From Rhizopus arrhizus (lineage: Eukaryota; Mucoromycota; Mucoromycetes; Mucorales; Rhizopodaceae), in NCBI GenBank assembly GCA_024220505.1, contig JAKZZE010000007.1:372001-436000 (forward strand): a DNA stretch of 64,000 bases. Direction: 5' to 3'. The notes beneath the pieces were generated by a model, which searched no databases, was not told the DNA's origin, and saw only the letters and a program-made list of their open reading frames with translations. Within the stretch, counting starts at the first letter, position 1, and every line of letters starts with the position of its first letter. The translations under genes and the position numbers were made by a program. Below are positions 1 through 9,825 of the stretch, in pieces.

Positions 1-1711
1 TCCTGCTTCACTAGGTATTCTCAAAAGCCTCTTTGACCATGTCCAAATAGAAATTCTACTTGATAATCGTGTATTTTATCGCTTCTCTCCAGTTACTGGT
101 GTACTTCAAGGCTCCATCCTTTCACCTTTCTTGTACTCTATATACATTAATCGACTTCCGTCTATCTTAAGGCAACCACTTCTGTTTGATAACTCATTTT
201 CTGGTGACATTGTGTCCGACCTGACTCCATCTATCAATTGTCTACTCTATGCAGACGATGCTGTCCTTATTGCCAATCCTGAGAACCTCACTTCTTTACT
301 GCACAAATGTGAAGCTCATAGTTACTCCTTAGGTTATCGATGGAACCCGTTAAAATGTGTCATAGCTGCTCCTACTAGTGATGTTACAACTTACCAATTA
401 TATGGTACTACTATCCCCAAAGAATCTTCTTTCTCATACCTGGGTATACCTATCAAACCTGGTGGACTAATAGACTATCCTGCTATGATCCAACACAATA
501 TCAATAAGGCATCTCTCACAATGAACCAACTTGCTGCTATTGATCTCAATTCTAAAGATTTTCCACCTTTATTAGCATGTCGTTTTTACAGCCAAATGGT
601 CCGTGCTCAATTAGATTATGGCCTTGCGATTAGCCCTCTCACAACTAAATTAATCCATCAGCTTGATACTTTCCAAAACCAATGTATTAGACGTATCTTC
701 GGCGGTCATTCTAGGTCTTCAGTTCAAGTCATGCTTCATTTGGTCAATCTCCCATCGATGCGAACTCTTGTTGCAGTCCTTCAAGCCCAGTATCTTTTTC
801 GTAGTACTCATTTACCTGATGATACTCTTCTTGCTCATCTGCTGCCATATATTCAACCTTCAACTAGCCGCTCTCACTGGTACAAACTGGCTAATACTCC
901 AATATGGAAATCTCTCTGTGGACCAATCCTTGATACTTTAGATAAAAAGAAATTTCTCTCTCTTCGCACCAAATTCTTAGCTGATCAATTTCAAAATCTA
1001 TGTAATAACTCTGCTTCCATCCTGTTATCCTCTACTCGCCCTACTATCCAAGTGGATCCTATTCTTTGGTTACCGATGACTTGTTCTGAACGTAGTCGTG
1101 TTCTTCGCTGGCGTCTTGGGTGGCTACCTGGTGGTAAACCTAAATAATGCATCTTCCATCCTTATCATAACTGGAGTCGTCAACATACTTTTGACTGTCT
1201 ACATGTTCATCATCTTCTGTACTTGCCTCGCTCAATTGAAGATCCAATCTCTTTCCTTCTTAATTTGCTACCATTACATAAATCTCGTCCTACTGCTTCT
1301 CATAGCTGGTTTACTCTATGGCCTATCCTTTGTACGATTCTCCATGAACTGGATTATTATTTTCATGATGAATGCCCTCCTGCTCCTGTTGATCCTGGTG
1401 TCAAGCTGTTGAATTGGTTACCCAAGTAATAGTGTGAGTCTTTCTGATACTTGATCTGGTTTGTATTAAATTTTTGTTTCTATTTGCTTTTTCTTTCTTC
1501 CTCCTCTTATATTTATTCATATTTCAAATAATTTGCTCTTTTCTTTTTCCTTTTCTTTCTCTTTTTTCCCTTCTTGTTCCTTAAGAAGGTTTTTTATTCT
1601 CTTACATTCATAACTGGCTAGGGCAACATTGCACACTTCGTTGCTACATGCTCATTGCCGTAAAATTTTAAAAAATACAAAAAAATAATAAAACTCAGAA
1701 TTTAATAGTAG
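1..1711 (+). mobile_element. LINE-type non-LTR retrotransposon, 3' half
   Basis: The window opens inside a LINE reverse-transcriptase ORF. This is followed by a pyrimidine-rich 3' untranslated region (about 1430-1660) and an A-rich tail with AAAATTTTAAAAAATAC and AATAATAAAAC near 1660-1700. The 5' part lies outside the window. A solo LTR (1712-1990) abuts its 3' side. The right edge is approximate. A second LINE copy at 2006-2518 has the same kind of tail, including AAGGTTTTTTA followed by a GGGCAA-containing stretch, so the two are related families. Confidence 0.8.
2..1429 (+). pseudogene. LINE ORF2 reverse transcriptase, C-terminal half, one in-frame stop
   Basis: The product would be a LINE reverse transcriptase copying element RNA at the nicked target. 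The frame is open from base 2, so the start lies upstream of the window. Visible RT motifs are TGVLQGSILSP near residues 30-41 and the catalytic LYADDAVLIA about 40 residues later, followed by a thumb motif FSYLGIPI. After a TAA at 1145-1147 the same frame stays open for another 94 codons, with a Cys/His-rich stretch (CIFHP, CLHVHH) and a conserved tail ending LLNWLPK. The second LINE copy at 2006-2518 retains the same tail. The TAA is therefore most likely a nonsense mutation and not the natural end. Whether readthrough occurs cannot be judged. Confidence 0.8.
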
Positions 1712-1990
1712 TGAATTTTAAACAACTAGAAACTTCGACTTTTATGTGCTTTTTATAGACAGCTTTTATTTTTATTAGTGACATGTCTTTGTTAATAATG
1801 GGTTAATACATACTTAAAGGTTGATATTTAATGAATATAGTTTTTTGTCAGTTAACTGTAGTGGAAAACTGGTGAAAGGAAAAGGAGGAAAAAGCTTAGA
1901 TTCTCATTAAATAGCCTTTTGCTACTGTCATTTGGAAGCACCAAAATTTGCTCGTACTACATTTTTCCAATTTTTCGCATTTCCAAATCA
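1712..1990. repeat. solo LTR, family A (279 bp)
   Basis: The sequence begins TGAATTTTAAACAACTAG and ends CATTTCCAAATCA, so it has TG...CA termini. It is flanked by GTAG on both sides (1708-1711 and 1991-1994). A near-identical copy at 49451-49728 is the 5' LTR of gypsy A. With no internal region here, this is a solo LTR left by LTR-LTR recombination. A 5-bp duplication AGTAG is an equally good reading if the terminal A is counted in the target. Confidence 0.85.
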
Positions 1991-2533
1991 GTAGCAACCA
2001 TTTACCCAAGCCATGTATTTTTCACCCATCAGAAAAGTTTTACATGATCGCATGCCATTTGGTGCGTACATATGCATCGCCGATTACAAATGCCCTTATT
2101 CGGACCTGATCCTCTGTCTTTCTTGCTGAACAAGCTCTCCACAAAACGTCCGAAGCCTCTTTCAACACTGGGTCGACCCGCCTCCACAGCATATTCCGCC
2201 TGGACGATTCGGTGGCCAGCCATCTGCCTTATTCTTTTTGAACTTGATTACCTACACCATGGCAAGCTCCTTCCTGAAACCCCCCCCCTCTTGGTACCAA
2301 GCTGGTAACTTGGTTATGTAACCCGTAAATCTAATATTTTGTTATATGTCTTCTTTTTCCCTCTTCCCTTTATCATTTTTCCCTTTTGCCTATCAAAAGG
2401 TTTTTTAGCACCCCTCTCCCCATTCAGAACTGACCCGGGCAATATAATACATTAGTATTATGTGCTCAATTAGGTTATTTTTTTAAAAAAAAATTATTAT
2501 CAATAAAATTCTTTAATCGTAGCAACCATTTAC
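1991..2533 (+). mobile_element. 5'-truncated LINE with 15-bp target-site duplication
   Basis: GTAGCAACCATTTAC occurs at 1991-2005 and again at 2519-2533. Between them lies a LINE 3' end: a C-terminal ORF2 fragment, a T/C-rich 3' region and an AT-rich tail ending CAATAAAATTCTTTAATC. This is the signature of target-primed reverse transcription with 5' truncation. The first duplication starts exactly at the right edge of the solo LTR A, so this LINE landed after that LTR. Confidence 0.85.
2007..2308 (+). pseudogene. LINE ORF2 C-terminal fragment, frameshifted
   Basis: The start reads KPCIFHP...ACHL in one frame, matching the Cys/His-rich stretch of the LINE at the left edge. After a frameshift near 2080-2100 it continues as DPLSFLLNKL and later LFELDYLHHG in another frame. 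The first LINE has the parallel motifs DPISFLLNLL and LHELDYYFHD. The fragment covers only about the last 100 residues of the parent protein and has no function by itself. Confidence 0.7.
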
Positions 2534-2615
2534 AAAACGTGGCATTGTAGAGAATTAGCGAATCAGCACGATGTTCAACTCATGTAATAAATTAATTTTA
2601 TGAACTTATTAATAA

Positions 2616-2805
2616 TCGATTTTTTATGTTTCAGCCTTTGCTAAAAAGAGATTAGAATATTCAGAAAATGAAACAGGAATTGGCCGTTTAGATGATGTGC
2701 TTGGAACATTTATCAGATTTATCGGCGTAGATTCCGGTTCTTCCAGAATAGTGGCTACCAACAAAAAAATGATGTCAAGCGTTCTTTTAGAGAGATGGCT
2801 TTGAA
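2616..2805 (+). pseudogene. short coding-like relic, family not recognised
   Basis: An open stretch of about 60 codons has protein-like composition (for example ENETGIGRLDDVLGTFIRF) and ends in TGA. It is preceded by TTTATGTTTCAG, which resembles a splice acceptor. No start codon or complete gene is visible and I do not recognise the family. It may be an orphan exon or the remnant of a decayed gene. Coding status rests on composition only. Confidence 0.3.
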
Positions 2806-2959
2806 GAAATAGAGTAGGTTAATTAAAAGTTTATCCTTCAAGCTGGAAAACTCATAAAACATTTTTATTAAATTAGAGGAAGTACAAAGTAACGAAAATC
2901 AAACTAAAGTGCTTTAGAACGTTGTCTTTGATACTATAAAGGACCCTCCTCAGCAAGAT

Positions 2960-3180
2960 AACTAACAGGAAGTATAATGATGAACAGATAGATCTTTTTA
3001 TTGATTTACTTGCTACAGGATCAGATGTCAAATCCGCCTATACGTCTACAGGCATTAGTCAATCATCTGAATACAAACATAGAAATACTTATAGAGAGAA
3101 TCCTGAAATGGGTCCCGTTTGCCATAATTTTTTATACGAACATTCATTTCTTACAATGTCTCTTCTTCTATAACTTTGCA
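2960..3180 (+). pseudogene. decayed transposase-like N-terminus (helix-turn-helix type)
   Basis: One frame reads RKYNDEQIDLFIDLLATGSD followed by a Ser/Thr/Tyr-rich stretch (SAYTSTGISQSSEYKHRNTY). This resembles the DNA-binding N-terminus of fungal transposases, where a 'Y.DEQ...FI.LL' helix precedes a recognition helix. No catalytic domain follows, and the frame breaks near 3180. The assignment is by resemblance alone. Confidence 0.35.
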
Positions 3181-3896
3181 CCGCTAGTGAGCCCCAGCTC
3201 GTTGACTAATTCCTCATCGCACTCTATTGACGTGTCCACATCCTCAATCGTGGGTTTATTATACGTTTGTTATCGGCTAACATAAACCTCTTCAAGGGAC
3301 ATCTCTTTCATCAGTACATCAATAGTCATTTTGTAGCTTGGAAAAATTACGAACTACAGTTTTCCACTTGAGATTGAGACAAATAAAAATGACATTAAAA
3401 GAAAAACTTTAAGAGATGTTGTCTAGCACAAATTGAGTTCTTTTGCAAGGCAACCATCTGAAGATGTCTGCGTGTCTCTGCTCCATCCTTGACAGTCTTT
3501 AGCAGCAACTCTTTTTGGCAAACAGTACTAATTATCGGAATCAATGTACCTGTTATCGTCTAAAGTTAGAAATGAAAACAAATTCTTTAGTGTATTTTTT
3601 ACATGCACTTTTGTATTCATGAAAAGAATATTAAGCAAAGTGGAAAAAAAAAAGAAGAAGAAAAAAGTTTATTTGATTCATTTTAGTTGTGGTATGAGAG
3701 TAGATCTTTAGTATAAGAAGGGACATTTGAACTATTTTATTAGTGGCATTGTTATTATTTGTAGTAAGGGGACAAGGATATTTTACTGTGCTACTATTAA
3801 TACTATCACCATTCGTTCTTTATCTTATTTTCATAATAATTTTTTTATGAATTTTCTATTTAAAAAATTACTAATATTCAATCACGCAAGACAAGT
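3181..3896. other. AT-rich stretch, nothing firmly recognised
   Basis: The minus strand of about 3165-3285 has a short acidic open stretch (TIEDVDTSIECDEELVNELG) that could be another coding relic. A purine run (AAAAAAAAAAGAAGAAGAAAAAAG) lies at 3645-3667. No motif or repeat ties this stretch to a known element. Confidence 0.3.
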
Positions 3897-4148
3897 TCAA
3901 AACTGCTCCAAGCGCGTGAGCTGTAACAACAAATTAATCTTCTTCCTTTTCATTTGAATCATGCGTTCATCATGTTCAATTTCTCGTTTCTTCTTAGCCA
4001 ATCTCAATTCATCTTCTTTGACTTCTTTAATTTTTTGTAATTCTTGTTCATACAACTCCAACACTGAATATTGCTTATTAGCAGTAGTGGTAATATTGTC
4101 AGATGCAGTAATGTTAGTGCAGCGGCACCAAGTAGAAGTACGATTCAA
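3897..4148 (-). pseudogene. coiled-coil C-terminal fragment, NAM/Myb-SANT-associated type
   Basis: An 83-codon frame is dominated by a charged amphipathic helix (YEQELQKIKEVKEDELRLAK, then KKREIEHDERMIQMKRKK). Such tails terminate many fungal proteins with a Myb/SANT-like or NAM-associated domain, often beside Harbinger-type elements. The expected upstream DNA-binding part is not found to the right. This is probably the last exon of a decayed gene. Family placement is tentative. Confidence 0.4.
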
Positions 4149-4742
4149 AGTAGTTTGAATGGTGTCAGAGTTCTATCCTCAAAATTAGTCAGTGTTCTGT
4201 TTATCAATAAATTGCATATCTTACTTACATATTGTGCAGCAGGTTAATTTTTTATAATACTAATAGGCTTTACGAAGGAGCACTTAATAATTTCCAGAAT
4301 ATCGTCAGCTGTTTTTCCCTTAATTATCTTCCCTCCAAGAAAAACATACAACTCAATATCTAAATGGGGTTTGTACAATTTAGTTAGTACATTGTAAAGG
4401 ATTTAGTTTTTGTTAGCTAAACATGTATACCTTTCAATTGATTATAATTTTTTAATTCTTCTATTGACATTATTAAATATATTAATTTTTATGTATATCT
4501 TTTTTTTAAGAAAAAAGAAAAGAATGCGCTGAGTCCACCTAGGAGTCCACGGACATAATGCAAGCTAGAAGATAAAAGAATCTCTATTGTTTCTACCCAA
4601 TTCAGCGAATGGGAAAAAGAACCATCATTTGGAAATAAAGATACCGCCTGTTTAGGAAAGGAGAGTTTTAGGTAAAATGTAATATATCAACAAAGATAAA
4701 GAAATACTGTTAGAACTTAGTATCTCTTTATTAAGTTGAGAT
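4149..4742. other. AT-rich stretch, nothing firmly recognised
   Basis: No significant open frame, inverted repeat or known element is visible. A minus-strand run near 4260-4390 reads weakly as protein but has no recognisable motif. Confidence 0.3.
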
Positions 4743-4833
4743 TGAGCTATTTGGTACTTCTAATATGAAAACAGTAAGAAGTTAATAGCTAACAACTACT
4801 ATTTATTAAATAAGAAAAAGGAGAGGAACTAAT
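4743..4833. repeat. LTR family B fragment (left 91 bp)
   Basis: The sequence TTGGTACTTCTAATATG through GGAGAGGAACTAATAAT matches the start of the gypsy B LTR at 26696 and 34187 with a few substitutions. It stops where the poly-T of a LINE tail begins, so a minus-strand LINE insertion truncated or split it. The remainder is not found on the other side. Confidence 0.75.
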
Positions 4834-5255
4834 AATTTTTTTTTTTTTTTTGTAAATGATATGTTTATTCAGGTGCCGCCGACAGACGAACACCAATTAA
4901 ATAAATGTAAATGAGTGATAAGTAGTATATGGGGGGGATGAAGCTGGCTATGCAGCGATGAAAATAATGGTGAACAAGGTACAAAACAATGAGTTACTAA
5001 AGGATCAGCGAGTACGTCTTTCTTGAGCGTGACGATTTTCAGCATGAATGCGATGAATGAGAAGAGTGGCACGAGCAGCGACTTGATCAGGCCAAAAGGG
5101 CGCATCATCGAATACATGCTTCCAATGTAGTTGCCATAAGGACAGAACTGTGCAGGCAATGACAGAGAGGTTGTCTATGTGGAGACCTTCTTTCAGTGAA
5201 AATGGTGTGGAGCCGGCTAGAGTGAGGTGGTCATACCGTAGTGAGTCAGGGTCCT
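4834..5255 (-). mobile_element. 5'-truncated LINE, C-terminal ORF2 fragment with poly(A)
   Basis: The T-run at about 4837-4852 is the poly(A) tail of a minus-strand LINE. The frame upstream of it (5255 down to 5005) contains LSVIACTVLSLWQLHWKHVF, matching LINE L's C-terminus (FLACTLLAIWSSHWSFIF at about 24700). Only the last ~85 residues remain. The right edge is set by an abutting LTR G, so the true 5' truncation point is unknown. Confidence 0.7.
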
Positions 5256-5588
5256 TGTCATGTTTTGACATGTCAATAAGATACAGTCTTATCATTCTGG
5301 ACTAAATCTTTACAAATGAGTTTGAATAAGAATAGATCCTGATAATTATCACTACCCTAAACAGACAAGTTTCACTTTCATCTCAACAGTTGATTATGAA
5401 CATCAATTTATAGCTTTTCTTATGTCAAATCATATCGGTCGTAACTATCTTTTGTCATCTAATCTCAGGTCTTGCTCAACTAATATAAATAGCCTTGAAA
5501 TCTTTAATAAAAGTATTCGACTTTAGAACTATTGTTCGGTCTCGTTAATTCTTCTTTATCCTATTTTTAATACTTAAAACACTTCACA
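5256..5588. repeat. LTR-like repeat, family G
   Basis: The sequence begins TGTCATGTTTTGACATG (itself a hairpin) and contains AATATAAATAG (TATA-like) and AATAAAAG near its 3' end. A second, inverted copy is split by gypsy F (about 16121-16183 plus 23732-23991). The end at CTTCACA (5588) is approximate, because the two copies diverge after GTTAATTCTTC. No clear target duplication is seen. Confidence 0.6.
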
Positions 5589-5667
5589 GACATTGAATAA
5601 TCACAACTAAAAGAAGTATATTAAAATTGATAAAAGATAATAATTTAAATCTTTATCAAATAAAATA

Positions 5668-7298
5668 CAGTAGCGGACAAAACTGGTGCACAAAAATTAA
5701 AATCAACATTGTATCTCCGCCATATGTCTGCGACTTTTGTGGCATATACCATCTGAAAGACAGTCCAAAATATACATTATGTTATGTAAACCGGAACTGT
5801 GCCGGACATCCTTCAGGCATAAGGTCATTTTTAGTGATTTTTTTGCATATTTCAATTTTCGCCAAAAATGTAGTGCTTGTCTAGCCTTCTTTCAATTTTC
5901 CCCATATCTCTCCCGTTTGCTTTCAGATTTCACAGCATATTAGTAAATTTTAGTAGCTCTTAAAAAATATATAAAACTGTACTTATTTTGTATTTCCCAT
6001 TGAGTCCCCCCTTTTGTTTTTACCCTATTCACTATAACAAAGTACTAGCCTTATATGTTTAAGAAAATAAGCAACTGTAAAAACGAAACTCTGAGATCTC
6101 GAACACGCCTAGTTCGTACGACAGCAGATATTTCTAGAGTAACAAGAATCTCTAAATGGACAATCAACAGGAGAAAGAGGGAAGAAAGAAACTTAATGTC
6201 TTGTGATCATGAAGGTCTCCCGCTTTTAGTCTGAAAAGTTACTAGTTCAGTCATCAACCTAAAGCTTGGACAAGGTCCGTTACACACAGTTCCTGATGCT
6301 CAGCACATTTCGAGGACCTTAAGATACAGTATTAGCAGACTGTTAGTCTGAAGGCACTGTAGGAAGCTAGATTTTGAGTCCGGAAGTAAGGAATCGAAGA
6401 ATTTCATCAGCTGTATAAGTCGGAAAAAGCGATGAATGTGGTATCACAACAAGCCATTGTATACTATAGAGGGCTGGAAGTCTGCTATCTTTAGCAATGA
6501 AACAAATATGAACATTATGGATGCAGACAGTATACACTAATATTGAAAGCAAGTCGAGCAACCTTAGCGATTTTTTCACGGTGATCAAACAATGAAGCAT
6601 GCTGGCTGCTCTGTTATGTTTTAAGGCTGTATTAGATATTGAGGACCAGAATATGTGTGTCAGGTATACGATGGTATAATGAACTCATAAATATACACAT
6701 ATATTTCGCTTACTTCATACCACAAAAGCCAAGCGTATAGTAGTCTAAAACGTCGTAATCTCTCGTTTCAGTATGACAATGACACAAGGCACAAGTCAAC
6801 GCATGTCACAAACTCAATATTTGATAACAGCGCTTCTGTGCTACAAGTTTAGCCGCCACTAATCCCAGCCTAAGTCCGCTTAAGCATGCCAGGTGGCAAT
6901 TGATGGCAAAGGTATGATGATACGACGCTAGATCAAAAAGGGTCGATGATCTTTGGAAAAGAATAGTTAAAGAGCCGGGTTCTTTTACTGAAAATGATAT
7001 ACACGCATATTATTAGCATATGCAAAGAAGAATATCCGATAATATCAAGAGATGAGATGATTATATAAAGTCTAAGATTTTAGCCACTTTTGCGGTTTTT
7101 AGAAAATATAAAATTTTATAAATTCAAAGCACGCTTATCGCTCAGTTTTAACAATGTCATGCTTAGAACATACATAGATTACAATGACTAGTATATCCTC
7201 CTTCTAGTACAGTTTCATGACTATTGCAATTACCATGAGCAGGTAATGGTAGATAAAAGCTAAAAAAAAGTTTTGTGCACCAGTTTTGTCCGCTACTG
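5668..7298 (+). mobile_element. Tc1-like element M5a (1631 bp), decayed
   Basis: The element is bounded by inverted ends starting CAGTAGCGGACAAAACTGG (about 28 bp) and flanked by TA at 5666-5667 and 7299-7300, as expected for Tc1/mariner insertion. Two other copies, M5b (29962-31591) and M5c (44659-46288, inverted), are almost identical in sequence and length. The internal region holds only a broken transposase frame on the plus strand. Unlike M1-M4, it lacks the long end repeats with paired inverted motifs. Confidence 0.9.
6083..6900 (+). pseudogene. Tc1-like transposase relic in M5a
   Basis: Translated on the plus strand and tolerating stops, the sequence follows the Tc1 transposase order. 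A helix-turn-helix-like part (about 6095-6180) comes first. Near 6445-6530 it reads GWKSAIFSNETNMNIM, corresponding to the 'W..v.fSDETk.n' motif but with N replacing the first catalytic D. At 6770-6800 it reads QYDNDTRHKST, retaining the second catalytic block. The final NPIE block is lost. Several stops are shared with M5b and M5c, so the frame died before these copies spread. An antisense 77-codon frame here is not a gene. Confidence 0.75.
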
Positions 7299-7775
7299 TA
7301 TATTCTTCTTCTTTTTTTATAAAACTATCACAACTACATTCATTCTATAAAGTAAACATGAACAATAAATAAGTCATGACCTTTACTATTCATCATTTCT
7401 GTAAATGAATAATAATGGATCAGGTACCTAGTCAACTTTGATCTGACTGGAGGCATTTCATATAAATATATCTTTCCTCTCAATGAAGACGGGACAATTC
7501 TCCCAGATCAGTTAAAGAACAATAAGATCTATAAAAACAACGAATTAAAAATTTTCATAATCGATTCAGTGATCATTCCTCAATTAAACATGTCAATTAT
7601 TGGATCTACGCTCATAACTACTCATTTACTCTCCAACTGATGGAAGAATATAAATAGTAGACTTTGTAATGATTTCTTTTAAAAATTAAGATTGTCTTAA
7701 ATAAAGTTCAGTCTCAAAAAGTATTCTTTTGGTTTTATTGCTACCTTTAAATTACTTTACCAGAACATAACAATA
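7299..7775. repeat. LTR-like sequence related to family E, split by M5a (approximate)
   Basis: The stretch AAATAAAGTTCAGTCTCAAAAAGTATTC with GAATATAAATAG upstream resembles the promoter/R region of LTR E (ATAAAGATCAGTCTCAAAAAGTACTC at 25960). The left part would lie before M5a (about 5590-5667). Termini and duplications could not be fixed, so this is a probable degenerate LTR only. Confidence 0.4.
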
Positions 7776-7799
7776 TATACCAATTATTTTTAATTAATT

Positions 7800-8261
7800 C
7801 TACGTTTATAGACATCCATCTATATGCTTCATCATAGGATTGCTAATATCTCGTAGCTTCTGTCTCTGTTTTTCATTACCGAAAAAATAGAGTGTAAATA
7901 CCTCAAGTTTTCTTGCTTCGTCTTCACTAAAGCTAATTGCATCCTTGGAGATGATTAAGCACTTTTCTGCTCATACAATACTACTCAATGTCTGCAGATG
8001 AGGTTTTTCTAAAGTGGGTGACAGCATTAACCTAACTATTGAAGAAGTCTTGTCACTTAAAACAACAAGCAAGGGCTAGATATCAAAGCGATCGACTACC
8101 TCCAAGCATTTTTCAACTGATCGCTTTATCGATGTTTTTGTCACATTCGGTTGAATTTCTAAAAGGACTGCATGTGATTGAGACATATAAAGAATAAAAT
8201 AAGAACCGTCCGCCAGAAATTCTCCACGAACAAAACTGAAATTAGCATAATCCTCTTTCAT
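7800..8261 (-). pseudogene. decayed minus-strand coding relic, family unknown
   Basis: The frame 8261 to 8076 is open for 61 codons (FLADGSYFILYMSQSHAVLL; later SIKRSVEKCLEVVDRFDI). Further downstream, in a shifted frame at about 7990-7810, the translation is again protein-like (DEARKLEVFTLYFFGNEKQR). Together these look like the middle and end of one protein that has acquired frameshifts. I do not recognise the family; proteins of this flavour recur as repetitive hypotheticals in Mucorales, which is inference from memory. Confidence 0.4.
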
Positions 8262-8451
8262 AATGGATTCAGCAAGTAGGCTGAAGAACTTAGTGCTTTA
8301 CAAAAGCTTTGTAACTAAAAAGTTAACGTGAGCAAGTATTTAAATTAATTTTTATAGGTTTATCTACTTTCACCCATATTGTAACAAAACTAAAGAGTTC
8401 AAATTAACAAAAAAAAAAAAAAGCAGAAACCGAAACTCCAATTTAAAGATT

Positions 8452-8655
8452 TTGCTACAGAAGCGAAGACTAAGAATAAATGTGATTAGGCTTTCCAAGT
8501 CACGATTTATTTCAACAGTCCATCAAGATATTAGAGACGACCGCATTTCTTGGTTTCAATATAGAAAGATGGGAGATCCAAGGTTGGTTCTTGAACGACT
8601 CTTTTTGACATTAGGTCTTTTCCAGGACTCAGACTTGTTGGTAGGGACATATTGA
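8452..8655 (+). other. 67-codon open frame, uncertain
   Basis: This frame precedes the hexamer array and reads partly protein-like (RLSKSRFISTVHQDIRDDRI). There is no recognisable domain, and no context supports a gene. It ends just before the AACCGN array, where every frame is open because of the repeat. It is recorded only for completeness. Confidence 0.2.
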
Positions 8656-8683
8656 TACAGATTAGAAACGAAGAAAAAGTAAA

Positions 8684-9013
8684 ACGCAACCGTAACCGTA
8701 ACCGTAACCGTAACCGTAACCGTAACCGTAACCGTAACCGTAACCGTAACCGAAACCGTAACCGTAACCGTAACCGTAACCGTAACCGTAACCGTAACCG
8801 TAACCGTAACCGAAACCGTAACCGTAACCGTAACCGTAACCGTAACCGTAACCGCAACCGCAACCGCAACCGCAACCGCAACCGCAACCGCAACCGCAAC
8901 CGCAACCGCAACCGCAACCGCAACCGCAACCGCAACCGCAACCGCAACCGAAACCGCAACCGCAACCGAAACCGAAACCGAAACCGAAACCGAAACCGAA
9001 ACCGCAACCGCAA
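8684..9013. repeat. AACCGN hexamer tandem array, about 55 units
   Basis: The unit is AACCGT, AACCGC or AACCGA, and the sixth base is the only variable position. Variants are clustered: mostly T units with single A units at regular 60-bp spacing (8701-8820), then a long C block (about 8854-8950), then a mixed C/A tail with a run of A units. Two consecutive 60-bp stretches are identical, showing a higher-order repeat of ten hexamers. The array ends 12 bp outside the left terminal repeat of the CACTA-like element. It encodes Arg-Asn repeats if read forward, but no gene is indicated. Confidence 0.95.
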
Positions 9014-9025
9014 CTCCGCAAGAGG

Positions 9026-9047
9026 TTACACACCCGTCGAGATTTTT
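9026..9047 (+). repeat. left terminal inverted repeat of CACTA-like element
   Basis: The repeat reads TTA then CACACCCGTCGAGATTTTT. It is a perfect inverted match to 12912-12933. The first three bases (TTA versus TAA outside) may be part of the target instead of the element. Confidence 0.9.
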
Positions 9048-9153
9048 CTCAAATTTTTGAAAAAAAAAAAATTTAAAAAAAAAATTCACTTCAAACTCAC
9101 ACCCTTGATTTATTCATATTTATACTATATTTGGTAACTGTTTTTATCTGAGT

Positions 9154-9540
9154 TTGCCCCCCCCCCTTTGCAGGAATCCCAGTATACTGGCTGTTCCAGG
9201 AAGGCTAGACCAGGCATACTGCCCCAGGCATGCTTATACCAGGCATACTACCCCAGGTTTGCTGCTCCAGGTAGGATTTCCTGCTTCTGGCAAAAGCTAT
9301 ACCGGAATTCCTTCACCAATACGATATTGTGATGACTCTGGCTTGAACTTAATACCTTTTGATTTTCTCTGTATGGCTCTTGACAGATATATAAAGCACG
9401 GTGTAGCCACAAGAGACCACTATACAATAAGAGACTTAGTATTATTAATAATATTTGCTATATTTAAACACTTACGTTGTAAACGACCCAGTTTGATTAC
9501 TGCTTTGTGCTTGATAAGAAAGAAAAGTTTAGTGATGTAG
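9154..9540 (+). CDS. 128-codon open frame upstream of transposase, uncertain
   Basis: The frame starts at a TTG in a C-run, crosses the subterminal repeats and continues into a stretch with protein-like composition (PFDFLCMALDRYIKHGVATR) before stopping at 9540. It could be a second protein of the element or a first exon, or chance. No ATG, splice site or homologous domain supports it. It lies in the same orientation, 285 bp before the transposase start. Confidence 0.25.
   Translation: MPPPLCRNPSILAVPGRLDQAYCPRHAYTRHTTPGLLLQVGFPASGKSYTGIPSPIRYCDDSGLNLIPFDFLCMALDRYIKHGVATRDHYTIRDLVLLIIFAIFKHLRCKRPSLITALCLIRKKSLVM
9179..9271. promoter_or_regulatory. subterminal repeat cluster, putative transposase-binding sites
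   Basis: A perfect 12-bp palindrome CCAGTATACTGG (9179-9190) is followed by six CCAGG-containing units starting at 9196, 9210, 9224, 9239, 9253 and 9267, spaced 14-15 bp. The best units read CCAGGCATACTGCC or CCAGGCATACTACC. Arrays of short repeats just inside the ends are where CACTA transposases bind in plants. That role is inferred here from position and periodicity. Confidence 0.6.
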
Positions 9541-9825
9541 CAACGTATAAACAAAAGTATTAAAATGTACCTTCTCAAAAGAAAAAAAAAAAACTATATG
9601 GTCATCATAAGTTTAGCTACACACTAGAAAACAAACCTAAGCTAAAGACGCTATTAAAATTAGATGTCCAAAGAAACTATTTACTAACATTTACATGAGA
9701 CATTCTAGCTAATAAAGATTCAAATAAGGAGGTGGTGTTCACAAAAATTTAAATTTAAAAGAAAAGAGATAAAATATATTTTTTTAAAAAATATTCTAAG
9801 TCCTTTTTTTTACTGCAATTTTACA

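Noticed and set aside
6367..6600. A 77-codon minus-strand frame conserved in all three M5 copies (also 30660-30893 and, inverted, 45294-45590)
   Set aside because: It is antisense to the transposase relic; the copies are too similar for conservation to be meaningful, and the plus strand carries the recognisable transposase motifs.
8684..9013. Interstitial telomere
   Set aside because: AACCGN does not match the usual fungal TTAGGG-type repeat, varies at one base and is bounded by ordinary sequence on both sides.
8531..9137. Long open frames on both strands with RN, LR, VA/VT or CG/YG repeats
   Set aside because: All come from the AACCGN hexamer array, which has no stop in any frame; there is no domain, start context or conservation.
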